From contig JAGLQA010000425.1 in the NCBI GenBank assembly GCA_023137075.1, positions 1 through 9,891 of the forward strand: DNA of 9,891 bases, in the 5' to 3' direction. The stretch comes from Candidatus Aminicenantota bacterium. Lineage in GTDB: Bacteria > Acidobacteriota > Aminicenantia > UBA2199. A program made the position numbers and the translations under genes. This document shows positions 1-7,398 of the stretch, one piece after another. The notes below the pieces were generated by a model that had not been told where the DNA came from, searched no databases, and was given only the letters and a program-made list of their open reading frames with translations. How positions within the stretch are numbered: the stretch's first letter is position 1; each line of letters opens with the position of its first letter.

Positions 1-58
1 CGCGGCGCTGCCCATCAATTTGCGAAGCCCGGTTCTTCATGATATAATCGATTTACAT
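1..58. other. Left flank, no supported feature
   Basis: After the extended brxL stop there is no hairpin followed by a T run, so no terminator is visible. A minus-strand ATG at 40-38 opens 13 codons to the window edge without an SD; it could be the start of a following gene but cannot be supported. The first 13 bases are GC-rich. Confidence 0.3.
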
Positions 59-226
59 TCAGCTTTTTTTTAGTTTTTCTTGCAATTTCTCAATCATCGA
101 TTTGATTCTATCATTCTCTTTCGATTCCAGGACAAACCGTTTCACCATCTGGGACACCGCTGAATAATCCATTTCGGAACCACGGGAACGGAACTTTGAA
201 ATTTTGATTTGGCCCAATTTTTCCCT
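59..226 (-). pseudogene. brxL: Frameshifted C-terminal extension of brxL (55 residues)
   Basis: In the +1 frame relative to brxL, an open stretch runs from AGG (226-224) to TGA (61-59). It begins REKLGQIKISKF and ends IEKLQEKLKKS. The part from SQMVKRF onward is charged, helical and coiled-coil-like. Skipping one T of the TTTT run (230-227) joins KLKEF directly to REKLG. Upstream, the same frame meets a TAA only four codons before the join, so the two frames abut exactly as expected for a single-base indel or +1 shift. A separate small gene is less likely: the first ATG (172-170) would give 37 residues and has no SD. The other frame after the TAG looks non-coding and stops within 40 codons. 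Confidence 0.6.
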
Positions 227-233
227 AAAACTC
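224..233 (-). other. Candidate frameshift site GAG-TTT-TAG-G at the end of brxL
   Basis: Minus-strand bases 233-224 read GAGTTTTAGG. A Phe codon TTT is followed by the stop TAG, and the TTTT run lets tRNA-Phe re-pair one base forward, giving AGG as the next codon. The layout (slippery codon, then stop in the A site, with purine-rich AAAAGAG just upstream) resembles the prfB +1 site CTT-TGA. The same run is also a plausible place for a homopolymer error or a real mutation, and the sequence cannot separate these. Confidence 0.4.
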
Positions 234-1655
234 TTTTAATTTGATGTCGGGCATCGCCGTATTCTTAAATTCCGGGTCCATCAGATATGCTTGCTCCTTG
301 ATAATCCGGCGTTTCTCTATGGCCGGCAAAAGACAAAAATTATTAAATTCATTCCTGTCTATATCATTGATGCTTTTTACATGGGGGAAGAATAATTTTA
401 AATAAGCAGTCGTTAACCTTTCTATTGCAGTGGTGTCCCTGGTATCGGCACTTTTGGGAATGTCAACCAGATCGCTAAAAATAGTTGAGTATATCGATGA
501 TTCCCTCAATGTATGCAAAATTTCAGAGAAATATTCAACGTTAAGGCTATATCCTTTAATTTTTAGTCCCTCATATATTCGCGGTAATCTCCAACCTTCG
601 ATGAAGCCATGAAAACGATCCAATAACGCAGATTCGCGGAAAACTTCAGGGAGTTCATGGAAGTAATTTTTCCTTACCGGTTTTTTGTGCTCATTTAGTG
701 AAATATTGCCCATAAGAATAACACCTGCCGGGGATGATTGCCGAACTTTTGCAACCGTGAATACTCCTGATTCCAGGTAACTTTTCAAGGCCCCCTTTAG
801 TTCGTTTGAGTCTGAAAATTTTATGGTCTGAATCTCGTCCATTGCAACAAAATCATACATTGTAATAATTCCCATTGCATTTCTTGCCACATCATAAAAT
901 AATTTCGCTCTCGATACGATACCTCCGCTAATAAGCCAGCCATATTTACTTAGATTCCCGAAAACGTATGATTTGCCGGTACCTTTCGGGGCAAGCTCGA
1001 TCATATTCAAGCGTGGTTCGATAAATATCAGCAGGCGACTGAGGAAGAGGATTTTTTGTGTCAGAGAACTAAATCCACCGGGATTATACTCCATAGATTT
1101 AATCAATACATTTATCCATTCTTCGATAGTAAATTCTTTTCTTGCTTCTCTAAAGTAATCGATATCCACGGTGTAGGGTTTGAAGGGTTTGAAATCGATT
1201 AGGTCGATTACTCCTTTTTCCATTCCTTCGGGTGGGATATAGGTTAGTGTAATTACTCCCCATATCTCACCATCTTTTAATTCTTTGTGTTTTTTCGATA
1301 TGTAATCGGGAATTCGTCCTTCATTGGCTTTGATGCCTAAATCGGGGATCGAAAATTTTAACCGGTCATTCTTTATATCTGTCTCGACGATAAAACGTGT
1401 AAGCAGGGTAACTTCTTCGCGATGAGTTCTTAACCTGTTTTTTATCGCACTGTCCTTTTGGGGGATATGGTCGTCAAGAAATCTCGATAATCCTTCTTTA
1501 TCAAGGTCTCCATATTCGTCGGTAAATTTTTTGATTAACCAGTCTTTTATAAATGAGGGTAAATTTTTTCCGGAGAAAACTCTATACCGTTCTGCTGTTT
1601 TATAGACGGATTCGTCAGGGAATACTTTTTTGATTTTTTCTTCTAATTCGTTCAA
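225..1655 (-). CDS. brxL: BrxL: AAA+ ATPase of the BREX system (Lon-like family), apparently truncated by a frameshift
   Basis: The uninterrupted frame encodes 476 residues. The AAA+ core has a Walker A (APKGTGKS, 222-229), a Walker B (FVAMDEIQ, 269-276, acidic pair D273/E274), a sensor-1 Asn in LMGN (N317) and a candidate arginine finger in LLDRF (R347). The N-terminal 210 residues match the BrxL layout, in which a domain of probable DNA-binding role precedes the ATPase. I find no Lon-type Ser-Lys protease motif, unlike the roughly 680-residue type 1 BrxL; short BrxL forms of about 450-480 residues are known. BrxL is thought to be the DNA-acting motor or effector that blocks phage replication. 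Translation starts at TTG with a strong SD, and the start overlaps the pglZ stop as TTGA (coupling). The frame ends at TAG right after a TTTT run, and protein-like sequence continues in the next frame, so the true product may be 531 residues. Confidence 0.82.
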   Translation of the reverse strand: MNELEEKIKKVFPDESVYKTAERYRVFSGKNLPSFIKDWLIKKFTDEYGDLDKEGLSRFLDDHIPQKDSAIKNRLRTHREEVTLLTRFIVETDIKNDRLKFSIPDLGIKANEGRIPDYISKKHKELKDGEIWGVITLTYIPPEGMEKGVIDLIDFKPFKPYTVDIDYFREARKEFTIEEWINVLIKSMEYNPGGFSSLTQKILFLSRLLIFIEPRLNMIELAPKGTGKSYVFGNLSKYGWLISGGIVSRAKLFYDVARNAMGIITMYDFVAMDEIQTIKFSDSNELKGALKSYLESGVFTVAKVRQSSPAGVILMGNISLNEHKKPVRKNYFHELPEVFRESALLDRFHGFIEGWRLPRIYEGLKIKGYSLNVEYFSEILHTLRESSIYSTIFSDLVDIPKSADTRDTTAIERLTTAYLKLFFPHVKSINDIDRNEFNNFCLLPAIEKRRIIKEQAYLMDPEFKNTAMPDIKLKEF

Positions 1656-4006
1656 AATAATTTCTCCTCTATATAACCCGATGTTATTTCAACAATTACT
1701 TTTTCCCGCAAGCTGTCGATGGATAATTCAAAAGTATGTTTACCGGGTTTAAAATTATGGAATCCTGTTTGCCATCTATTTTTCCCCGGATTGTACTTCA
1801 AGTTGATTCTTTTGCCTGACTCGTCACGTAAATATGGACTTTTTGTAGGATTCGGATCGATCTCTATAGAAATAACCGGGTCTTTTTTTTGCACCGTAAA
1901 GTTGAGAGGTTGGATTTTATATTCCTTTGTTTCAAGAGTGCTTATTTTAGTAGATATGATGATTACCGGGACTAAAACTTCTTCCGGTGTACAACCACCG
2001 TGAACTTCCCTACTGGGTTTTTTGTTAAGCGAATTATGTTTTGAAGCGAGCATATATTTTTTGTGATTACCTTCCGGCGAATCGTTTTCATGGATTATGT
2101 AATCATCGCCACCGGATAAGTGTTTCCCGGTAGGGATAGATATATACCTGCCGTCATGTTTCGCTTCTTCGAAATTGTGCTTTTGCCTGGAACCTATTCT
2201 TACCAGGGACGACAGCCCATGATCTGAAATAATCGCTGCCCTTTTGTCTTTATCTAAAACTACATTCTTGTCTATAATGTCTACAACTTTGTCGATCTCC
2301 GTAATGATACTGTGGGGATAGGAAAAATGATAGTCGTGAATGAGTTTATCAAAATCACGGATATAATCACCTTCGAATTTATTGAATTCGGTTATGGTGG
2401 GCAGGTTCGCCCTACCTATTATTCTTTTTTCGATGTGGTAACCTTTTTGTTCGAGGATATTTTCGATTAATGCAACCCATTCAACACCTAAAGCGTCTAT
2501 GCAAATAATTTTATCCGGTTTATATATTGTCAATAATTCTCTAACGGAAGGAAAACTGTAATACCAGTTATAAAAACTACTTTCGTCGTGGTTAAGCTTA
2601 TTAATTTGACTTTGAATGTTTTCGGTGAAGCGGTTTGAGAGTTTGGCTGTTTTATATTCTTTAAAGTATTCTTTTACCCAAAGGCAGTTTTCTTCCAGGT
2701 CGTCAAAATTCGGGTCGGCTGCATAATAGTGAAGATGAGGATATTTTTCTTCGATTAGTTCAAGGTTTTTTAAATTACCGGAAGTTCGGGTTTCGAGCAG
2801 CATCCGTTTCTCAAAGGGAAGTATGCCGGTTAATAGATTTATCCTTTTTTGAATCTCTTTTATTTCGTTTAGTCGTGATTCGATTTTGTTTTCAAATTCC
2901 CGTGAAAGTGGAATGTTTTTCGTTTTATAAGCAATTTTAAGAAGCAGCTCTCTTTCCCGGATATATTTATTAGGGCTATCGAGATCGAAAATAGAAAGCC
3001 AGAAGTTTTTTAGTAATGCAGCATCTTCAACACCTTCAAGTCTCTCGAATGCTTTGTACAAATAGGTCTCCTGCCAATCTTCCCGGCTTAAAACAACACC
3101 TTTAAGCAGCCACCTCTTAAAATCGTCTTTGTTTTCCAACCATAATTTTATGATAGTATTTTGCTCTATTTTTGATAGATTTAATTCTTTTTTTACTATT
3201 TCCCGGAATGATTCAAAGCCCCCTGAAACGGATTTCAAGATTAAAATATCCCAATAACGGTCATCGGTGGGATCGTATGGAATGGGTATTTCGAGGTTAA
3301 AAATTGTTTCTATAAAATCTTTTTTATCATCGATCTTTTTTATATCGAAAATTTGATCCGGTAAGGTATTCTTGAAATAATAACACAAGCTTTCTGAAAA
3401 GCAGAGGAATGATGGGTTTGCCGGATTTTTCCATATATTGAGCCACTCCGTGGCATTTGGTATTACCGGTTTGGGAAAGTTCTCGGCAATTTCAATAGGT
3501 TTATCATAGACGAAAACTTCAATGGCGTCGAAATTAGTTTCGTGAATTTCCCATATAGGAGCGCATTCATCTTTGCGGTAAAATCCTTCAAAAAAATCTC
3601 TATAAAAACGCTCTTTAAGACCGATTAAAGGTAAATAAATCCTTCTCCGAAGATCGAGCCCCGAATTGTCTATTATCGCTAACCGGTTAAATAGATTCCT
3701 GAAATTTTCTTTGTCAAAAAACCTGGCTACTTCCGAGAATGGTAATACGATGCTGCTTTTCTCTATTCGTTCAATGGATTGTATCAATGTATCTTTGGTG
3801 AACCAGCCGTCGGCATGGGGAAGTTGACTCCCCAATTCAAGTTTTTCCACTCCATTTTCTACTAAACGGACCACCAATTCTTTAAGGGTGGAAAAGGAAT
3901 AAAGAAAAATAAAACGGACAGCGAACCGCCGGTTTAGCGGTTTTAGCGGGCTTTTGTCTGCTTCGATTTCAACAAGCAATTCATCTATATTATTAAAAAT
4001 AGGCAT
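1652..4006 (-). CDS. pglZ: PglZ-domain protein (alkaline-phosphatase fold), type 4 BREX
   Basis: The protein has 784 residues from the ATG at 4006. A TTG at 4012 would add two residues, but it has no SD at a usable distance; the numbering below uses the 786-residue form. The N-terminal half (1-480) is helical and unrecognised. The PglZ domain covers about 498-690: IDALG (505-509), ISDHG (595-599) and HGGCTPEE (671-678) fit the metal-binding Asp, Asp-His and His of the alkaline phosphatase/phosphoglycerate mutase fold. The C-terminal 90 residues are strand-rich with PGK turns, like an Ig-type beta-sandwich. Family knowledge makes PglZ a core BREX protein, probably a metal-dependent phosphodiesterase or phosphatase acting in the complex with BrxC. 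No Ser or Thr directly follows D506, where related phosphatases carry a nucleophile, so catalysis is uncertain. The gene starts 11 bases after brxC and its TGA overlaps the brxL start codon. Confidence 0.85.
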   Translation of the reverse strand: MPIFNNIDELLVEIEADKSPLKPLNRRFAVRFIFLYSFSTLKELVVRLVENGVEKLELGSQLPHADGWFTKDTLIQSIERIEKSSIVLPFSEVARFFDKENFRNLFNRLAIIDNSGLDLRRRIYLPLIGLKERFYRDFFEGFYRKDECAPIWEIHETNFDAIEVFVYDKPIEIAENFPKPVIPNATEWLNIWKNPANPSFLCFSESLCYYFKNTLPDQIFDIKKIDDKKDFIETIFNLEIPIPYDPTDDRYWDILILKSVSGGFESFREIVKKELNLSKIEQNTIIKLWLENKDDFKRWLLKGVVLSREDWQETYLYKAFERLEGVEDAALLKNFWLSIFDLDSPNKYIRERELLLKIAYKTKNIPLSREFENKIESRLNEIKEIQKRINLLTGILPFEKRMLLETRTSGNLKNLELIEEKYPHLHYYAADPNFDDLEENCLWVKEYFKEYKTAKLSNRFTENIQSQINKLNHDESSFYNWYYSFPSVRELLTIYKPDKIICIDALGVEWVALIENILEQKGYHIEKRIIGRANLPTITEFNKFEGDYIRDFDKLIHDYHFSYPHSIITEIDKVVDIIDKNVVLDKDKRAAIISDHGLSSLVRIGSRQKHNFEEAKHDGRYISIPTGKHLSGGDDYIIHENDSPEGNHKKYMLASKHNSLNKKPSREVHGGCTPEEVLVPVIIISTKISTLETKEYKIQPLNFTVQKKDPVISIEIDPNPTKSPYLRDESGKRINLKYNPGKNRWQTGFHNFKPGKHTFELSIDSLREKVIVEITSGYIEEKLF
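1664..1669 (-). promoter_or_regulatory. Ribosome binding site that fixes the TTG start of brxL
   Basis: GAGGAG lies within the end of pglZ, 8 bases before the TTG at 1655-1653. It is the best SD in the window. There is no early in-frame ATG in brxL, so this site decides the start. Confidence 0.8.
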
Positions 4007-4017
4007 GTTCAAACTTT

Positions 4018-7000
4018 TTAAAAATACTTTTCAATTGTGGGTGAGATTCCGGCATTCTCTTCGATAATCTTTATCAATTTTTGCTTTAAGGAATGTAAAT
4101 CTCCTGTGAAAGATTCGATTTTTTCGATGGCTTTTTCCTGTGAGATTTTTAGCTCGTCTTTGGTATAACCGGTGCTCCCAGTGTAATCCCCGGTGTCATT
4201 TCCTTGAGAGCCGGGGTAAGTATTCTCCCGGTTCTTCTGGATTTTTTGCAGCCTCCACTTTATAACTTCAGAACTAACTTTATCTTCTTCCCAGAAGGCT
4301 ACTTCTTCCTGCAAATTTTTATGTAAATATTCGATCACATCGGATATATCTTCATCCGATATCTCGGCGTTTTCAACACTTTTAAGAAAAACGTTAAAAC
4401 CGGTCCTTAAATTATCATCTTTGATTGCTAATCTTATATCGAATAAATTGTCTTCCAAAATAGTGCAAATTTCAGCTATCTCCTTTTGCTTGATCTCTTT
4501 ATCAACGGATTTAACCAGCTTGAATACTGCATCGGCAAATTCTTTTATGGTTTTTTCGCTTGTATAATATTTTAACGCCCATATTGGAAAACCCACATTC
4601 TTAATATGGTTGCTTACTTTCCAGCGGGCATCGTTTAAACCTTCTACTTCTCCAAATTTGAAGATATCGATTAATAATCTTATCAACTCCCTCTCTTCCT
4701 CGGAGCCGAACCTGACCATCAATTTTTCCCGGCCTTTACCGTTTTTCCAGAATTCAAACAACTCTATGAGTTTATCAATCATAATCGTATTTTCCAAAGG
4801 TTTTCCGGTGCTCAATTCGTAGAGCTTACCATTGTATGCTTTCAAAATAAATCCCAACAGTGCCATATTAGGCATATTGGTGTATATCCCGTAGGGTGGT
4901 TTTGTTAAGAATTCAAGTTCGGCTTCTAAATCAAAATGAGTTTCTATTTCGAGTTTCTTAAACTTCTCTTCAACTTTGCGTGTTATTTGATATAAAGGAA
5001 GGTTTGACGTGGAATCTTCTTTTAATCTTAAATCGCAATCTACGATATATTCTCCATTTGCATCTTTCAATATAAACCGTAAGGGTTTATAATTGGTCTG
5101 AGTTGTTTTATCTTCCAGGTGTGACCGGGAAGGAGCAGAAAAGAATATGTCAAGAGCAGTTCTTGTAACCTGTTGTTTCCATATATTGGCGTTCTTCCTG
5201 ACACCCTCGATAGCATCTATTCCTGATCTGAATAGAAGCGGAGCAATTTCATCGTTGACGATATCGCCGATTTTGCTAACCAACTCCTGCCGGGTTGAGT
5301 TTTTCATAAAAACAGAAAGATACCGGCCGCGGATTCTGCCAAGCCATCCGAGAACTGTCTTTTTCGCATTATCTACAAGAGTAACAGCATGTTCGTCATA
5401 GTTGTGGTTGTGGCTAACATTGCTCTTTGCCATATATTCGATAAAACGGGAGTATTCTTTCCCGGTAAAAGGTTCATCCGGAATCACGAATATTATATCC
5501 GCAAATTCTTTGTCTTTTGTTAGCCTTTTTAACAGATCGATGGTCTTCGTCTTTTCGCCCTCATCTTTTAACAAGAATACAGCTATATGCAGGGTGAAAT
5601 TGCCACGAAAAGCCTTATTTAGTTTTTGTTTCAGAAGATAGTCATAATCGAAAGAACATGGAAAGAAAACTATCTCTTTTGCCCTGAGGACATTGTCGAA
5701 AATTGACTCAAATTGTTCTTTCGATTCTCCGACTCCGATAATTTTTGTCACATTATCATATTGGGACCTGATTTTTTCCTTCTCCGCTTCTACTTCTCTA
5801 TGGGGGAGATCGGCAAAGGCTACGAGAAATAAGTCGTCGGGATTCTTTTGAATTATCTCGTGAGAATCGATATGGTTCAGGACAGAATCTACACCCGGTT
5901 CAATACCTGTTCCTGAAAATAGGGATTTAATATTATCACGGGAAGGGTTAACCAGGATGTTTTCACCGCTGCCGATTTGAACCAGGTTGAATAGTATGTT
6001 TAATATCAATACTCCTTTAAAAACACACAGAAAGCTATCTCCTTCCTGCTGCAATTTTTTTTCATAGTGGTGATATTTTTCCAGGACCTGGGAAAACTTT
6101 GCCTGGTTTTCAAACTCAGCGATGAAAAAATCCCATAAATAATCAGGTGTAAGGAATAGGTCATCTTTTACTTCATTGGTAATAAACTTAGCAAAACCTT
6201 TCTCTTGATCGTAGAGGAAATTGAAAATACTCCTATTCGTTGATCCTAAATAGCGGGAAATAAAGGCGGATAAATAGGCGGAATATGGGTGGATGGGGTA
6301 TAAGTCATGTAATTTATTTTTAACCGGGGCACTATGAGTGTCGGATATCCGGTCAATCAATCCGTTCAAACTCTCATTGTTTTTAAAAACCTTTTCTTTT
6401 TGTTCTTCCCAACTTTCTCTATTTTTTTTCCTGATGGAAGCGGACATTATATGATAGGTGGTAACGGGATCCATGGTGTAGTATTTTTCATGAAACCTGT
6501 CTTTAATTTTTTTGATATCATCTTGAGAAAGGTTGGCCTGTGATGGATCTCTATGGCTGATTAGATACAGGTAAATGTTTTTATTTCGGCTGAGTTCCGC
6601 TGTATTTTGAATTTGTTCTACAATCGCACTACTGTTCTGTATCTCTAAAAGGGGAGTGAATTCATCCCAGAAGATCATCAGTCCCGAAGCTTTGCCGCTG
6701 TTAACAATCTCATCTGCCACTTCAGTCAACCATTCGGCTATTTTTTCATGAGAAAAATGGGTATGCTCTCTCTTGAATATATCATCCAGGGTACACAGCA
6801 GATCGACATCATTTTCTTTGAGTTTCCGGGCTATGTCTTCTTTATTTTTAACAATATTCTTTAGCTCTTGATTCCCTTTTATTATTTCATCCCAATTATA
6901 ATACTTACTGTTTTCTATTTTATCGATCATTCTTTCAAAATTACTTTTGGTTTGAAGCGAAATTCCTAAACGGTCCAATGATTTTTTCACCGCTTTCTCA

Positions 7001-7395
7001 ATTTCAAAAGCGAATGTCCTGTTATCGGTTATACTGCCGATTCCAACCAGAACGACAGGTATGATCTTGTTTTTCCTTCTGTATTTTTTTATCCTCTCGC
7101 TTAATTGGACTTTATCGAAAGATGTTAAATAATCTTCAATTGCATCAATCTCATTCCACAGCAGATGTTTTATGACTGCTGCCGCATGACTCTTGCCGGT
7201 ACCATAAGTCCCCTGTATCCATATGGATTTTTTATCTTTGGGCTCCGGGGATGTCAGGGCCGTCATGGTAATTTGTAAAATATCGTAAAACTGCTCGTTG
7301 GGAATAAATTGTTTCCAATAATCATGGGATTCGTTTTCCATACTGTAATTCGGTTGGAAATAACCCTGGAGTTCTACTAAATCCGAATATTTCAT
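4018..7395 (-). CDS. brxC: BrxC (type 4): large P-loop ATPase of the BREX system
   Basis: This 1125-residue cytoplasmic ATPase belongs to the BrxC/PglY group and is present in every BREX type. The N-terminal ATPase has a Walker A (GTYGTGKS, 62-69), a Walker B (LMIFWDEF, 239-246) and a probable sensor strand ending in SHRD (280-283). The motif LYPIHPYSA (365-373), then R388 before SIFNFL, is typical of these STAND/AAA-like defence ATPases and probably marks the lid and winged-helix part. The remaining residues, about 430-1050, are mixed helix and strand without a motif I recognise. A Gly/Thr/Ser/Asp-rich linker (1061-1078) precedes a charged helix that is probably coiled coil (about 1080-1115). 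No membrane segments or signal peptide are seen. The ATG has a good SD and lies 3 bases after the brxP stop. The likely role is nucleotide-driven assembly of the BREX complex on DNA, from family knowledge. A DndH/DptH-like role is a weaker alternative. Confidence 0.85.
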   Translation of the reverse strand: MKYSDLVELQGYFQPNYSMENESHDYWKQFIPNEQFYDILQITMTALTSPEPKDKKSIWIQGTYGTGKSHAAAVIKHLLWNEIDAIEDYLTSFDKVQLSERIKKYRRKNKIIPVVLVGIGSITDNRTFAFEIEKAVKKSLDRLGISLQTKSNFERMIDKIENSKYYNWDEIIKGNQELKNIVKNKEDIARKLKENDVDLLCTLDDIFKREHTHFSHEKIAEWLTEVADEIVNSGKASGLMIFWDEFTPLLEIQNSSAIVEQIQNTAELSRNKNIYLYLISHRDPSQANLSQDDIKKIKDRFHEKYYTMDPVTTYHIMSASIRKKNRESWEEQKEKVFKNNESLNGLIDRISDTHSAPVKNKLHDLYPIHPYSAYLSAFISRYLGSTNRSIFNFLYDQEKGFAKFITNEVKDDLFLTPDYLWDFFIAEFENQAKFSQVLEKYHHYEKKLQQEGDSFLCVFKGVLILNILFNLVQIGSGENILVNPSRDNIKSLFSGTGIEPGVDSVLNHIDSHEIIQKNPDDLFLVAFADLPHREVEAEKEKIRSQYDNVTKIIGVGESKEQFESIFDNVLRAKEIVFFPCSFDYDYLLKQKLNKAFRGNFTLHIAVFLLKDEGEKTKTIDLLKRLTKDKEFADIIFVIPDEPFTGKEYSRFIEYMAKSNVSHNHNYDEHAVTLVDNAKKTVLGWLGRIRGRYLSVFMKNSTRQELVSKIGDIVNDEIAPLLFRSGIDAIEGVRKNANIWKQQVTRTALDIFFSAPSRSHLEDKTTQTNYKPLRFILKDANGEYIVDCDLRLKEDSTSNLPLYQITRKVEEKFKKLEIETHFDLEAELEFLTKPPYGIYTNMPNMALLGFILKAYNGKLYELSTGKPLENTIMIDKLIELFEFWKNGKGREKLMVRFGSEEERELIRLLIDIFKFGEVEGLNDARWKVSNHIKNVGFPIWALKYYTSEKTIKEFADAVFKLVKSVDKEIKQKEIAEICTILEDNLFDIRLAIKDDNLRTGFNVFLKSVENAEISDEDISDVIEYLHKNLQEEVAFWEEDKVSSEVIKWRLQKIQKNRENTYPGSQGNDTGDYTGSTGYTKDELKISQEKAIEKIESFTGDLHSLKQKLIKIIEENAGISPTIEKYF

Positions 7396-7398
7396 GAC

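Noticed and set aside
24..38. Inverted repeat GAAG-CCCGGTT-CTTC as an operon terminator
   Set aside because: The stem is only 4 bp and no T run follows on the minus strand.
1..40. Start of another minus-strand gene at the ATG 40-38
   Set aside because: Only 13 codons to the window edge, no SD, no recognisable sequence; noted in the left flank entry only.
59..172. Independent 37-residue gene from the ATG at 172-170
   Set aside because: No SD, and coding-like sequence in the same frame extends upstream to the brxL stop, which favours a brxL frameshift.
225..1655. Lon protease identity for the last gene
   Set aside because: No PKDGPSAG-like Ser motif or downstream catalytic Lys is seen in either frame; only the AAA+ part of the BrxL family is supported.
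4004..4012. TTG at 4012 as the pglZ start
   Set aside because: The ATG two codons later is a stronger start codon, and the TTG has no SD at a workable distance.
430..6543. Other plus-strand open frames opposite brxL, pglZ and brxC
   Set aside because: All are antisense shadows of genes with clear Walker or metal-binding motifs; none has domain-like sequence.
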